Below the pieces are notes generated by a model. It was given only the letters and a program-made list of their open reading frames with translations, did no database searches and had not been told where the DNA came from. DNA of 64,000 nucleotides from Alisma plantago-aquatica (taxonomy: Eukaryota > Streptophyta > Magnoliopsida > Alismatales > Alismataceae). The position numbers were made by a program, and so were the translations under genes. Location: NCBI GenBank assembly GCA_963693085.1, contig OY856412.1, positions 1,412,720,894 through 1,412,784,893 of the forward strand, written 5' to 3'. Every line of letters starts with the position of its first letter. Position 1 is the stretch's first letter. Below are positions 36,281 through 47,989 of the stretch, one piece after another.

Positions 36281-38170
36281 AGGGAATAGTGGTGTTACCC
36301 TTGAATAGTGAATCCATATTTGTTTTACATGGTACTGATATGCAATTGATATCACTGTTATCATCTGTGCTAACCATGGATGTATTTTGAAATGATGATC
36401 ATAGCCAAGTATGAGCTATGATGTTTAATTCACTATTGTGATTGGGCCTTGTGTGCCAAAATATACCTTGCTACCTGGTAAGAGGTACCAAGAGAGTTAA
36501 TGGGCCTCAAGTACCATGAGTGATGCTTGTAATAGTAGGTATCATGTTTACCTTGGTCATATGACCTGAAGGTGATAGTTACTTGGAAAAGTGGTAACAA
36601 TGCTCAATGATGAGCTAAGGGTTTGAATACCCAGAACCATATGATTATGGTAATGAGATTGTGAAGGGATGAGTATTCCTAGTATTGAAATGAGGGACTG
36701 AGTTCCCAATGTCTTTTAAAGACTGATAAGTAATTGATGAAAATAGTACTTGTCTCTTTATAGCATTGTCATAATAAGTTATGTTTAAGAACTTGGGTGA
36801 TGCTAAAAGAATATGAAAATGTACTTAATTAATCAAGTGAAATCTATTCATGTAGTACTCTGACCATAGATCAATCATCGTCAGTAGTTGGTGATGGTGA
36901 AACAGGTTTTCCTATGGAATTTCTTGGAGTTCGCATATTCTGAATATGCAGGGGTAAATGGGAGAAAATATCCTTATGTCCTGGTGAAGAGATTGATGGA
37001 AGGTAAACATTAAACCTCTCAATCCTTCATGTGTCGGGATGTATGTATAACAAATCTCTCGATGGTTGGGATGGATGTATCATTAATCTCCCAATGATAT
37101 TTAATGTTGGGTCGATGGAGATAAACATTAATTCTCTCGATTGTCGATGAGAGTGTAGTTGATGCTGTAACTCTATAGCGAAGTTGCCAGTATACCCTAG
37201 AAATCTATATTGAGCAATTGACATAGTCCTGCTTGTGGTCCCGTACTGACCGAGATGTGGGAGGTCATGGGAATCCAACTCTTCCATTGACCTATTTATG
37301 GTACCGATTTCGATTTCACAATGGTCGGTTGGAGTATGAGTGGTATACCTCATCTCCTCAGAGCTTTAAGTATGTTTGAAAAATGTAATCAGTCATGTAG
37401 CGTATTTGCATAAGATTGAAATACGATAATCACAGGTTGATGTTATCTGACTTAGTATATCCTAGATGGATAAGTGTTATAAATGTTCTTCAATTCTTTA
37501 TTTAATATTAGAAATGTTGTTTATCAAGTTACAATTGATAAGCTTAAGTGAGAATGTTTCTCTAATCTGCATAGATATTAAATTATCTGCTGTTAAGCTT
37601 ATGATTCCACTGCTTAGTTTATTTCTATTAAACTGCAATAATATTGTTTTTGGCGGATAGTTATATCTACCGTTGGGGCAATTTTTATAATTGTCTCACC
37701 CCCGTTGGATCCAACATTTTTAGGTAGACGCAGACAAAAAGGCAGAAACCCTATTGCAGGGAAAGAGAAGCAGCAGTAGCTACAAGGACAGCAGTGATCC
37801 ATCAGGTGGAGATATTGGTTGTCTGGTTTTGTATAGTTAGTCCTAGGAGTCGTCTCTATACTCTCGGGTCCTAGGAGTTAGTGCTTTTAATAATTTGATC
37901 TAAGATTTTGGGCTTCAAGCCTCGAGGTTCTTATACTACATGTGTACAGTTGAGACAGAGTAGTGAATGCTTGTATGCCTCGAGAAGCAATAATACATGA
38001 TATGTGTATATGAACCAGGATGTAATAATTTACTTTTGTTCTTAATGAAAGAGTTTTCCTATGAATGGATCTCTTGATAAATGGTTTTAATTTTTAGTGA
38101 TTTTCAGTAATCCGCTGCGAATGATACGCTTTCCCATTAGTTAATCTCATTTTGTGAATCGTTCGTCACA

Positions 38171-38296
38171 TGTGGCGTCGGTTTGAAAACCGACACCTAA
38201 CGGTTTGCCTTTTAGCGGTGCCCACATAGGTGTCGCATTAAAACCAACTCTAAAAGCCTTAAATCACTGACACTATAGGTCAGTTATGTACTAGTG
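38171..38296 (+). repeat. CACTA 3' subterminal repeats and terminal inverted repeat
   Basis: GGCGTCGGTTTGAAAACCGAC and degenerate relatives lead to the terminal inverted repeat, whose last bases are GTACTAGTG. The first five bases (TGTGG) are the solo-LTR target duplication. Confidence 0.85.
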
Positions 38297-38299
38297 TTC

Positions 38300-39186
38300 T
38301 CCACTTTACAGGTGCAAACCCTAGCAAAAGAGCATGAAGATGAGATGTTTAAGGGCTCTAGGTGGAGTTCTAGTATGGAAGGTCATGGTTATGACCTGTA
38401 AGAAGGAGTGAGGAATACTAAAAGCATGAAAATAGGGAAGGAAAAGAGGATAATTACTAGTTTTGGTCAAAATCAACAAGGAAGATCATAAGAAATCCTA
38501 AATAGAGAAATATGGAACCCTAGGAGCCTTCTTCCCCAAGGTAGGCACCCTCTTTTACCTTGGGATAGCAAATTCATGGTCAAACATAGAAGGGACTATG
38601 TCCTAATCTGGGGGAAAGCGACTGAGAGGATTGCTTCTTGGATTGGGAGATGGGAAGGGTTAGGCATGGCTTTATAAAGAAGGGGGCAAGCATGAGGTGT
38701 CTATGGGACTTTCCATGTGTCCTTAGGCTAACGCTTCATAGCCATGCAAGAGGACAGCTCATAGAGACTTCTTGAATATCCAAGGTCGGACCTAAAATCC
38801 CATGGAGACCTCTAGGCCATCCCCATCATCCTCCAATCAAAAAAATAACCCCATGGATTGATAGCTTTTAAAGATAAGCTCATTTATAAAGAGGGTAATC
38901 CCTATAATGCCCTTGGAAAGTAACACCTTCAAACCAAGGTGAAACTAGGTGCCTCATGGTTAAAAAACTCGAGAATGAATAGATAATATCTAAAGATTAT
39001 AATGCATGTGACAATTTACAAAGAAAACCTCTAAATTGGCAAAATTGTATAAAAGTTAAAAATGTGCATATAATTGCATAACTTGCACAAACAACATCCA
39101 AATTGGACCAAAATTGAAACTTAATCTTATATCATGATTTAACAACACCTCACAAGGTTATATTAAGGTTTATAGTACTTAATTAT
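38300..39186 (-). repeat. Gypsy LTR (left copy), part 2 of 3
   Basis: This resumes directly after the CACTA element and matches 49796-50685 of the right LTR ('gtgcaaaccctagcaaaagagcat' onward). It ends at ATTAT (39182-39186), the target duplication of the next solo LTR. No gene is present. Confidence 0.85.
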
Positions 39187-40497
39187 TGTGACGACCGTCT
39201 CGTAAAAACAAGATTAACTAATGCGGAAGCATTCATCAAGCAGCGGATTAGCGAAAATCACTAAAAATTAAAACTTTTTGCAAAGGGATCCATTCATAGG
39301 AAAACTCTTTCATTCAGAAACAAAGTAAAACTTTACATCCTGGTTCATATATATACATCTCATGTACTTTTGCTTCTCGAGGAATACAAACATTAACTAC
39401 TCTGTCTTAACTGTACACAGGTAGTATAAAACCCTCGAGGCACTAAGCCAAAATCTCGAAATCATTAACTACTACTCCAAGGACCTGAGAGTACAGAGAC
39501 GACACATAGGACTTCTATATACATATGAACATGACATGACAGTCAATGTCTCCACCTGAGACTTTACTGCTGTCCCTGCTACTGCTGATGTCCTTCACCT
39601 CCTGAAGGATTCCTGTCTCCTCGTCCGCGTACACCTAAAAATGTGGTTCCCACGAGGGTGAGACAATTATAAAAATTGCCCCAGCGAGAGATATAACTCT
39701 CCGCCAGAAACATTATTATTGCAACTTAATAAGATAAATGTGAATAGGGAAATCATATTTATTTGACAGCAGATATTTTGATGTCTAACAGATTAAATCA
39801 TTATTCTATATCAAAAGCATTGCAACTGTAACTTGATAGAATAAACATGTTACTATTCCTTTAATGAATATGAAGAACATGTATAAAATCTATTCAAACT
39901 ACAGAATCATTATCACTGCATTAACTCTCTTCATGCTTAGATCATATGACTAAAGCCTGGCATTATCATTGTGGAGTCATGGCCCGTAGCCATACTCTTT
40001 TCACAAGGTGTTGGGATCTTAATCCCTCATTTCAACACTGGGGCTTCTCATCCATTCTCAATTTCAATACCATAACCATGAAATCCTGGGTATTCAAACC
40101 CTTTGTTCATCACTTGAGCACTATTACCTCTTTCTCAGGTAACTAACACCTTTAGGTCATTTGACCAAGGTAAGTATGATACTTGCTACACAAGCATCCA
40201 TTATGGCACTTGATGCACATTAATTCTCTTGCCACCTCTTACCAGGCACAAGGTATATTATGGCACACAAGGCCCAATTAACAATTCAAACTAATAATAC
40301 ATCATAGCTCATACCTGGCTATGGTCATCATCTCATAATACCTGCATGGTTAGCACATATAATACCAGTACATCAGTTATCTATCAATACCATGCAAAAA
40401 CAATGTATTAATAATTCAAGGGTATTACCCTTAATCCTTTATCAGGATTTGGGTTTCCATCACACATGGCTCATCAGAACACTGTACATCTTGTCAC

Positions 40498-40830
40498 CTT
40501 TCACTAGGCAACAACTTTATTCACATGGCTCACAAAACCATTCACATCTTGTCACCTCTCACTAGGAAACAACTTTATTCACATGGCACACAAGGCCATT
40601 CACATCTTGTCACCTCTCACTAGGCAACAACTTTATTCACATGGCGCACAAGGCCATTCACATCTTGTCACCTCTCACTAGGCAACAACTTTATTCACAT
40701 GGCGCACAAGGCCATTCACATCTTGTCACCTCTCACTAGGAAACAACTTTATTCACATGGCGCACAAGGCCATTCACATCTTGTCACCTCTCACTAGGCA
40801 ACAACTTAAAACAAAGGCTTACAAGCCCAA
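40498..40830. repeat. 58-bp tandem array
   Basis: Six near-identical units (CACATGGCGCACAAGGCCAT, then TCACATCTTGTCACCTCTCA) recur with period 58, phase positions near 40505, 40563, 40621, 40679, 40737 and 40795. Single degenerate units flank the array. Confidence 0.92.
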
Positions 40831-41337
40831 CTCATCTTGTTACTTCTTTCTCAGTAACAAAAACATAATGGCACATATGGCCAATCAATTCTTATCAAAT
40901 AAACATCATAGCTCATACCTAGCTATGATCATCAAGTCATGAAACATGCATGATTGTCATACATGATAATAGACTTATCAGGTTTACAACACATCATGCA
41001 ATACAGGGTAACACCACTATTCCCTTACCAGGGTTAGGGTTTACCATCAATTAGGGCTTTCTCTCACATATCATTACCCTTCATTAAGAATAGGGATTTC
41101 CATTATTAACCATTTAGGTTTGCAAGATCATATTATCAATGATCAAACCCTAGTTCATTGCTCCCCACATCTAGGAGCCAACATTTATAGCATAAGTATT
41201 CACTCATACTTATTTATTCTCATTAATTATCATTAAATGATGATCATCACAAGGTATGAGTATCTCTCTCATCCTTAAGTTGAGAATTAACAAAACGACC
41301 ATGTTAGGTCACTTTCAATTCAGCTCTAAGTCAAGCA

Positions 41338-41465
41338 TAGACCACCACGGCCGTGCTACCTTGCACGGTCGTGCAAAGTAAAGCTACCATGGTCGTGCTA
41401 CCTTGCACGGTCGTACTGAGTAGAGTCGCCACGGCCGTGCTGCCTTGCACGGTCGTGCTACATAG
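41338..41465. repeat. CACGGCCGTGC / TTGCACGGTCGTG palindrome repeats
   Basis: Three units of roughly 42 bases pair a CACGGCCGTGC-type palindrome with TTGCACGGTCGTGC. This is a local GC-rich patch in an AT-rich LTR. Confidence 0.8.
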
Positions 41466-41579
41466 GATCATCACATGAATCGTATTTATATATGAATTCT
41501 ATTATTTGATCCTTTCAACTTGATTACGTCACATCAACCCTTCAATCATATGTATACAACTATAATTAACATAGGGTAC

Positions 41580-42550
41580 CAAGTCATTGGTCCTATAAGC
41601 AATTAGGGATGCATTCCCAATTAGGGTTTCTCATGAAATCACCCTCAACTAGGGTTCCACATGGATGCACCCTCAATTAGGGTTTCACTTGGAATCACCC
41701 TCAACTAGGGTTTCACACGGAATCACCCTCAACTAGGGTTTCACATGGAATCACCCTCAACTAGGGTTGAATTCAATAACCCTGTCAATTAGGGTTTATG
41801 TTCATGTTTAGGGTTTCATGATCTCTTTGATTAAGGATCATAACCCTTATACACCACATGATTCATATTCATGTATGCATTCATGCTATCAGCTTCTTAA
41901 CTTGATTAGGTCATATCAACCCTTCAATCAAGTACATACAACTATGATTTACATAGTGTACCAAGTCATTGATCTTATCAGCAATTAGGGTTCATCCCTT
42001 AATTGACACTAATCACTTAGGTACTATTAGGGTTTTAACCTTTGTTCCTTCATTGGTTAACATTACTAACCATCATTGGATCAATAGTACATTCATCATC
42101 ACATTGGACCTCCATTACATAAGGTATCCAAAGGAATTAGGGTTTACTATTCATCCTAATTAGTGATTTCACATGTAGGCAACCTCTTAATAGGGTTATA
42201 CATGAATTCGGCCTCAATTAGGGTTTACATCATGTATTGGATCCATGCATTTGTTATGCATTAATGACTAGTACTATTAAAGGTATCTCCCACCTAATCA
42301 CATTAGGTTTTCAAAAAGGTTTGATCCATTGGACCTTTAATGACATAAGGTATCCAATTGAATTAGGGTTTCCAATGTTGATTCCTTCAATCATTGGATT
42401 CATGGAACCAATCATCAATTGGACCTATACCCATACTTCAATTGAGTTTAAATAGGTCAACCTTCAACTTATTTGACCCTTAATTAACCATCAATTGGTC
42501 ATCAATTAGGGTTTGATTCAATTGAATTAGGGTTTGGAATCGATGATTCA
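41580..42550. repeat. TTAGGGTTT (telo-box complement) array in solo LTR 2
   Basis: Repeated AATTAGGGTTT and AACTAGGGTTTCAC motifs, several in near-identical units with GGAATCACCCTCAACTAGGG at 41640-41770. It is the counterpart of 35630-36280 in the sister LTR. Confidence 0.75.
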
Positions 42551-42599
42551 ACAACACTAATCAATGTAAGACTAGTTGCTTTGAAACCATTGAACCATC

Positions 42600-43500
42600 A
42601 TCCAAGTTGGGTATGACCTGACCCCAAACGGTCTTGAGGTCATTTGGATGACCTCCAAACGGTCTTGAGACCGTTTTCCCATCATATCACTCAATTCCAA
42701 GCCATCCAATTAAGGTTTGGATCATTGGATTGATCACCAAATCAGCATTGCATTGTATAACATCTTGGTACCTTTAGACCTTCAAACACCTAACCATCCT
42801 CAACCCTAGACCTCCAAACGGTCTTGGGTGACCACCAAACGGTCTTGAGACCGTTTGGATGAGATACAAACGGTCTTGAGACCGTTTGCCCATCATATCA
42901 CTCCAATCCAAGCAATCTAATTAGGGTGTGGTTCATTGAAGTGCTCACCAAATCAGCAATCTATTGCAGATCAACATGATATCGTTAGACCTTCAACCAC
43001 TGAACTATACTCAACCCTAGACCTCCAAACGGTCTTGGGTGACCACCAAACGGTCTTGAGACCGTTTGGATGAGCTCCAAACGGTCTTGAGACCGTTTGC
43101 CCATCATATCACTCCAATCCAAGCAATCTAATTAGGGTTTGGTTCATTGAAGTGCTCACCAAATCAGCAATCTATTGCAGATCAACTTGATATCTTTAGA
43201 CCTTCAAGCACTGAACTATACTCAACCCTAGACCTCCAAACGGTCTTGGGTGACCACTAAACGGTCTTGAGACCGTTTGGATGACCTCCAAACGGTCTTG
43301 AGACTGTTTTCCCATCCAACCTTTGGACTCTAGTGAAAATTCATCATGGATTGGTCTATCGAGTTGATCAACAAATCAGCATTTAGTTGCAGTATGATTT
43401 GGTACCTTTGGACCTCCAATTGGTCAACTATACTTGACCCCAGACCTCCAAACGGTCTTGGGGTGATCCCCAAACGGTCTTGAGACCGTTTGGGCTAATC
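42600..43500. repeat. 211-bp tandem array with AAACGGTCTTGAGACCGTTT palindromes
   Basis: The phrase CCTCCAAACGGTCTTGGG recurs at about 42811, 43022, 43233 and 43445, a period of 211-212 bases. Each unit also holds one or two perfect AAACGGTCTTGAGACCGTTT dyads, each able to form a 9-bp stem. Confidence 0.88.
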
Positions 43501-43619
43501 AACCCAAAATCTCAACTTAACTCATTGGAATTTCAGCACTATTTTCAATTAGGGTTTGCCTAATTGATTAGTCTTCAACTCATGATCCCTTTGGAATTAA
43601 CCCCTCAAATTTGGAGGGT

Positions 43620-44130
43620 CATTAACCAACATCATTATGAGCAAAAATCGCATACGGTCAACGCTTGGTCAACGCACTCAAATGGTCTTGAGACCGTTTG
43701 CCCAAGCATGTCAAGTTGATCAGGTTGAAAATCAGCACTTAATCCAATGAGGTTTCCCTAATTGATTAGGATTCAACTCACGATTCCTTGGGAGTTAACC
43801 CATAACACTTGGTGATTCATTTGCCAACATAATTAGGATCAAAAATATTATACGGTCAACGCTTGGTCAACGTACTCAAATGGTCTTGAGACCGTTTGCC
43901 CAAGCAGGTCAAGTTAATCAGGTTGAAAATCAGCACATAATTCAATTCGATTGCCTAATTGATTGGCCTTCAACTCTCGATTTCTTTGGAGTTAATCCCT
44001 CAAATTTGGAGGGTTATCAGCCTACATAATTTGGAACAAAATTCCCAAACGGTCAACGCTTGGTCAACCATCTCAAACGGTCTTGAGACCGTTTGCTCCC
44101 AAACGGTCTCAAACCGTTTGCCCTTAAACG
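43620..44130. repeat. About 197-bp tandem array, GGTCAACGCTTGGTCAAC
   Basis: The CGGTCAACGCTTGGTCAAC phrase recurs at about 43655, 43853 and 44050. Each is followed by GGTCTTGAGACCGTTTG. Confidence 0.8.
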
Positions 44131-45588
44131 GTTTGCTGAAACCGCATAGCCAATCAAATTAAAACGATTTGGAGTAGCTATCAAAACGGTTTTGCTTGGT
44201 AATTTTATTTGGATAAGCATCTAGGATGATTTCATCATCCCCTTCCTTCTAACAACCAAGAACAGCAACCGTTCTTGATGGAAATCGCAGCAAGAAACAA
44301 GAGTGCATCAAATTGAAGAAATCAATCAACAAAGCATAGAGAATTGATGCAATAGCAATGTTTAAGGGTTTGAGTTATAAAACCCGCCTCCAATTGAGCT
44401 CCAAAGCTCCAATCTCACGCCATTAATGGTGTATGAAGCTCTTGAAACTCCCCCTAGGCTCGTCCTCAAGCTTTTGATTGCAAAAGTTGGCTAGGGTTGA
44501 AGAGGAGATCGAAATAAGAAGGAATCCATAATTTATTTTCGATTTCCACCATGAAATCAAGGAGAACGAAGGTCAAGGCTCACCCACAGGTTGGGGACGT
44601 GCTCCCTTCTCCTCCCTAGCTCCTTGGTCGGTTTTGCAAGCAAGGGAAAGAAGAAAATCCGAAATAGCCTTTCATTTGGCTTGAAAAAGGCACTTTTATA
44701 AGGAAATTGAAGAGAGAGAAAATGCATTATTAAAATGCATTAAATTCCAAAAATATGGCCGCCTCTTCCCCCTCAAATCCCTTAAGGACGAGGAACCTTC
44801 CTTTGCCTTTAATTCTCCTTCATTATCCTTGATTTAAAGAAAATCAAATTAAGCACCTTAATGCTTATTATATTAATATCCATATGTGAGTGGGTTTTCT
44901 TTTTCTTATAATAAGGTGAGTGGAATTTCACCTACTTAGGATATTTTCGTTCCTTATCTTGGCAAAGGGACGTTCATCCTTATTCAAAATCAACCCAAAA
45001 CATTTTGGTTGAAATCCCTTCAATTATTTTTATTCATTTTTGCCCTAAATCAAATTAGGGTTTCAATTAGGCATTAATCTTGATTATTTTAATATCAAGA
45101 TTCTCTCTCCTCCAACTTAATTCAAATGAGGCACCCATCTCATTTTATTTGCTCTACATGATTCCAAGAAACATTAAGGACCTTATTGAAGTGGTAATTT
45201 GCATATTGCACCCTAGGTTTTGGGTAAATTGCACTTTTCACCAAAACTAGGTTTTAATGCACAACACTGCTTTACAAGCTTAATCTTGGTGCCCAAGCTT
45301 GTGAAAACCATACCACTACATCATATTCATTCTTATGATATCTCAACATCAGAGGAACATCTTACCATGCAACATTTGCAAGTTGACCCCTCAACTTGGG
45401 TAATTTGCACTTTAGTCCAAAATAAGCAAACATTGCTTCAACATTGTTCGAACAGGACCAAAATTGAATCATAAGTTTCTCATGAGCCCTAATTACTTTT
45501 CCCAAGATAAGATTAAGAATATACTTAACCTTATTAGGCAAAAAATCTAGGGTTAAATCATAACCCAGGTCAGGGATGTTACAATTAT

Positions 45589-45880
45589 GGTATTCAAGCT
45601 TGTTCAATACATTAAGTAAGGTTGGGGGCTGTACACTTCTAACATGGATTTATTTACCATTATTCCACTTTAGCAGTGATTTTACGATTTAGATCCTTAA
45701 ATAAAATTTCACTAAGGTGTTTGTACATAAACCCTTCCATTGGTACAATTATTGAAAAAATGTTCACCAAACCACTATGAATTCCACAATTTAAGCATCA
45801 AGGCCAAAAAGGATAGAAATGATAGGAAAATATTGGGAAAGGGTCAAAAAGAGAATATGTCGAAGTTTTGGTATGTTATA
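45589..45880 (-). repeat. Gypsy LTR (left copy), part 3 of 3
   Basis: This is the end of the left LTR after the solo LTR, matching 50681-50973. The terminus reads GTATGTTATA where the right copy has ATATGTTACA. On the minus strand this is the LTR start TGTAACATA. It is directly followed by internal sequence of the element. Confidence 0.85.
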
Positions 45881-47989
45881 GCACTCCATCCCTTAAAGAG
45901 GATTTTGTCCTCAAAATCTAAAGAAAAGTGAGAAGGGTGAGTATGCAACATCTCACCACCAAACTCCCAAGTTGAATCTGGTAAACTTCCATAAAAACTT
46001 TTACTAACTTAAACTTCTTATTTTTCAATTGATTAACTTGGGAGTTCAGAATCTTCTCAAGCAACTCCACATAGGTCAGGTTCTCATGGATCACCTAAAG
46101 GTTACACTTTCATGATTTATTTTTAAAAAATTGGCTTATTAGAATTATATTCATTAGGATATTACATTATCATTATTATTCTTTTAATTGTATCATGTCA
46201 TATTTACTTTGTTTCCAAAAGAGTTATATTTAATTATTATGCACAAACCCAATATATTTCTTATTTATCTCATTAGGAATTTTAGCACAACTATAGTTAT
46301 ACTAAATTATCTTAATATGCATTATTAGATCTGACCATTATCTTTAATAATTTGGATTTAGACTCCATTATCAATTGTTTCAATTAATTTGTATGAAATA
46401 GGACACTTTATCCAATTTGTTGCAATTAATCTAATAATGTCACATTAATTACTTATATGTATATTAGACATTGTTACTTTACCATTCTTGTTCACATTAA
46501 TGCCATCATTAATCATTCTGTCATATTTATTCACTTCTTATTATTGATTATGAACATTTTTGTGAATCAATTACTTCTTATCCATATTGAAGACATTATA
46601 CATATTTTAATAATCAAGGTGGGACATATTACATATTAATAATTTGATTCACATACTAAGTCATTAGGTGATTAATTAGGTCTGTATTAGAGAACAAGGT
46701 GATATGCATTTCATATTGATGACCTGATTAATCTATGATTTATGTGTATTAAAGTATGTTATCTGATTATGACACCTAGTGACTCTAATGTATCATGAAT
46801 GTCATTAAGGATGTATAGGTTAAGGTTAGATGATTACAACTTAGGGTTTAGGTTAACATGATCAATATTCTTCACCTATACCTTCTTAGGATGCATTAAG
46901 TCCAATGTTAGATTTCAATTATCTTGTCCATCATATCATTAGGGTTTATTGGTTTATGACATGGTCAACATCATGCTTATCCATTGTTAGTATTAAAATG
47001 TGAATTACTCTTATTATGTGCATTAGATATTCATTAGGGTTCAAACGTATGAACTATTCATTAGATGATCGTTATATGTTCTTTTGGTTACCAAGAAACA
47101 TGTGGTTACAATTATAATTTGTTAGGTCAAAACTAAGGATTCAAGCACACTAACTTCCTAATTATGGATTTAGGGTTTCAAAAGTCAGAGTAGCTAGATT
47201 TCAATATGTTACATGACTCCATCCCCTTGGAAAGGATTTCATCCTCAAAAGCTAACTACCTAAACATCATCAAACCAACTACTCTCCACCCCTTAAAAGG
47301 TTTGACCTACCAAGCCAAACTAATCTAGAGGTAAAAGGGTAAGTCTAACTAGACCATATACAAGACTCATCATGTTTCACTATGCACTCTGATTTCTTAC
47401 TAAACACCAAACTTTAAAGTCTAGGTTCTAGGGATAACTATCCAAACATGTGGTTCTATGGGTCATAAGGGAACTATATTGGGTATCCATCCTCAAACAA
47501 GTCATTACACCTGGGAGACTAGTTCAACATATTATGGCCCCTAAAGATAAATCATATAGATGTCTAAGTTTACTATTGCCTAAAAGCATGCTATTTTGGA
47601 CAATTCATATCAGCTCAGGCCAGGCTGGTATCATATGGATTCGATAATCCTCGTAAACCAAGCCAGTGGTGCGGAGGAAAATCTTGCCAGCCCCCAAAAC
47701 CTGATCCTTTCTAGACACCTTTGCTTTCAACTTCATGTCCTAGTAGCTAAAGGTGAAGCTAAACAACCTCAAGTTACTATTGTTACTTATGCATCTTTTA
47801 GTTGTAAGTATTTTAGGGATCCATTCATCATTATTCTAATGTGAAACTATAGGATCCTAAATCAACCCTTCATCATCTATTGATTCACTCTAGGGAAAAC
47901 ATGCCACTTAAAGGTAAGGCAGGTATTCTAACTAGGGAGACAAAATTGAAATAGTCAGATTTCGACTACCATGGGCTCTGATACCGTGT
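45881..47989 (-). other. Internal region of the minus-strand gypsy element, decayed
   Basis: On the minus strand the stretch at 45881-45925 reads GATTTTGAGGACAAAATCC then TCTTTAAGGGATGGAG. This is the usual end of gypsy pol and the purine-rich tract before the 3' LTR. A second such junction lies at 47213/47214 (CAATATGTTACA then TGACTCCATCCCCTTGGAAA), so another partial LTR, left end unseen, occupies part of 46100-47213. The tRNA-Met PBS is at about 47974-47988 (GGGCTCTGATACCGTG, plus strand). No domain could be read in the 2.1 kb between, so this element was non-autonomous or has been gutted. Confidence 0.6.

Larger units (their letters stand above)
33471..38170 (+). mobile_element. Giant solo LTR of a Ty3/gypsy family (4,700 bp)
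   Basis: It begins TGTAACATCCCGG and ends GTTCGTCACA, flanked by a perfect 5-bp duplication TGTGG (33466-33470 and 38171-38175). A second, inverted member lies at 39187-45583. No PBS, polypurine tract or coding frame is inside, so it is a solo LTR left by LTR-LTR recombination. The TGTAACATCCC start is typical of plant Ty3/gypsy elements. It carries palindromic AAACGG...CCGTTT arrays (34860-35470) and an AAACCCTAA array (35630-36280). It landed in the 3' subterminal region of the CACTA element. Confidence 0.9.
23936..38296 (+). mobile_element. Complete CACTA (En/Spm) DNA transposon
   Basis: The element begins CACTACTACAGAAATG and ends CATAACTGACC-type bases closing with TACTAGTG. The two ends match as inverted repeats at 22 of 28 positions. 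The 3-bp target duplication is TTC (23933-23935 and 38297-38299). The related right LTR shows the unoccupied site as a single TTC near 49793, which proves the borders. Inside are subterminal GTCGGTT/AACCGAC repeats, a GC-rich leader, a TNP2-type gene, a TnpA-Ulp1 gene, and a nested solo LTR (33471-38170). Without that LTR and its extra duplication the element is about 9.66 kb. Confidence 0.93.
39187..45583 (-). mobile_element. Giant solo LTR of the same gypsy family (6,397 bp), inverted
   Basis: On the plus strand it begins TGTGACGACCGTC and ends GGGATGTTACA, the inverse of the solo LTR at 33471-38170. It is flanked by a perfect 5-bp duplication ATTAT (39182-39186 and 45584-45588). The right gypsy LTR has the empty site TTAATTATGG near 50680. 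It is 1.7 kb longer than its sister, largely through the 58-bp, 211-bp and 197-bp tandem arrays. No PBS or gene is inside. Confidence 0.92.

Noticed and set aside
40498..40830. CRISPR-like array (regular 58-bp period)
   Set aside because: Units are identical over their full length with no variable spacers, and the region lies inside a plant LTR. It is a minisatellite.
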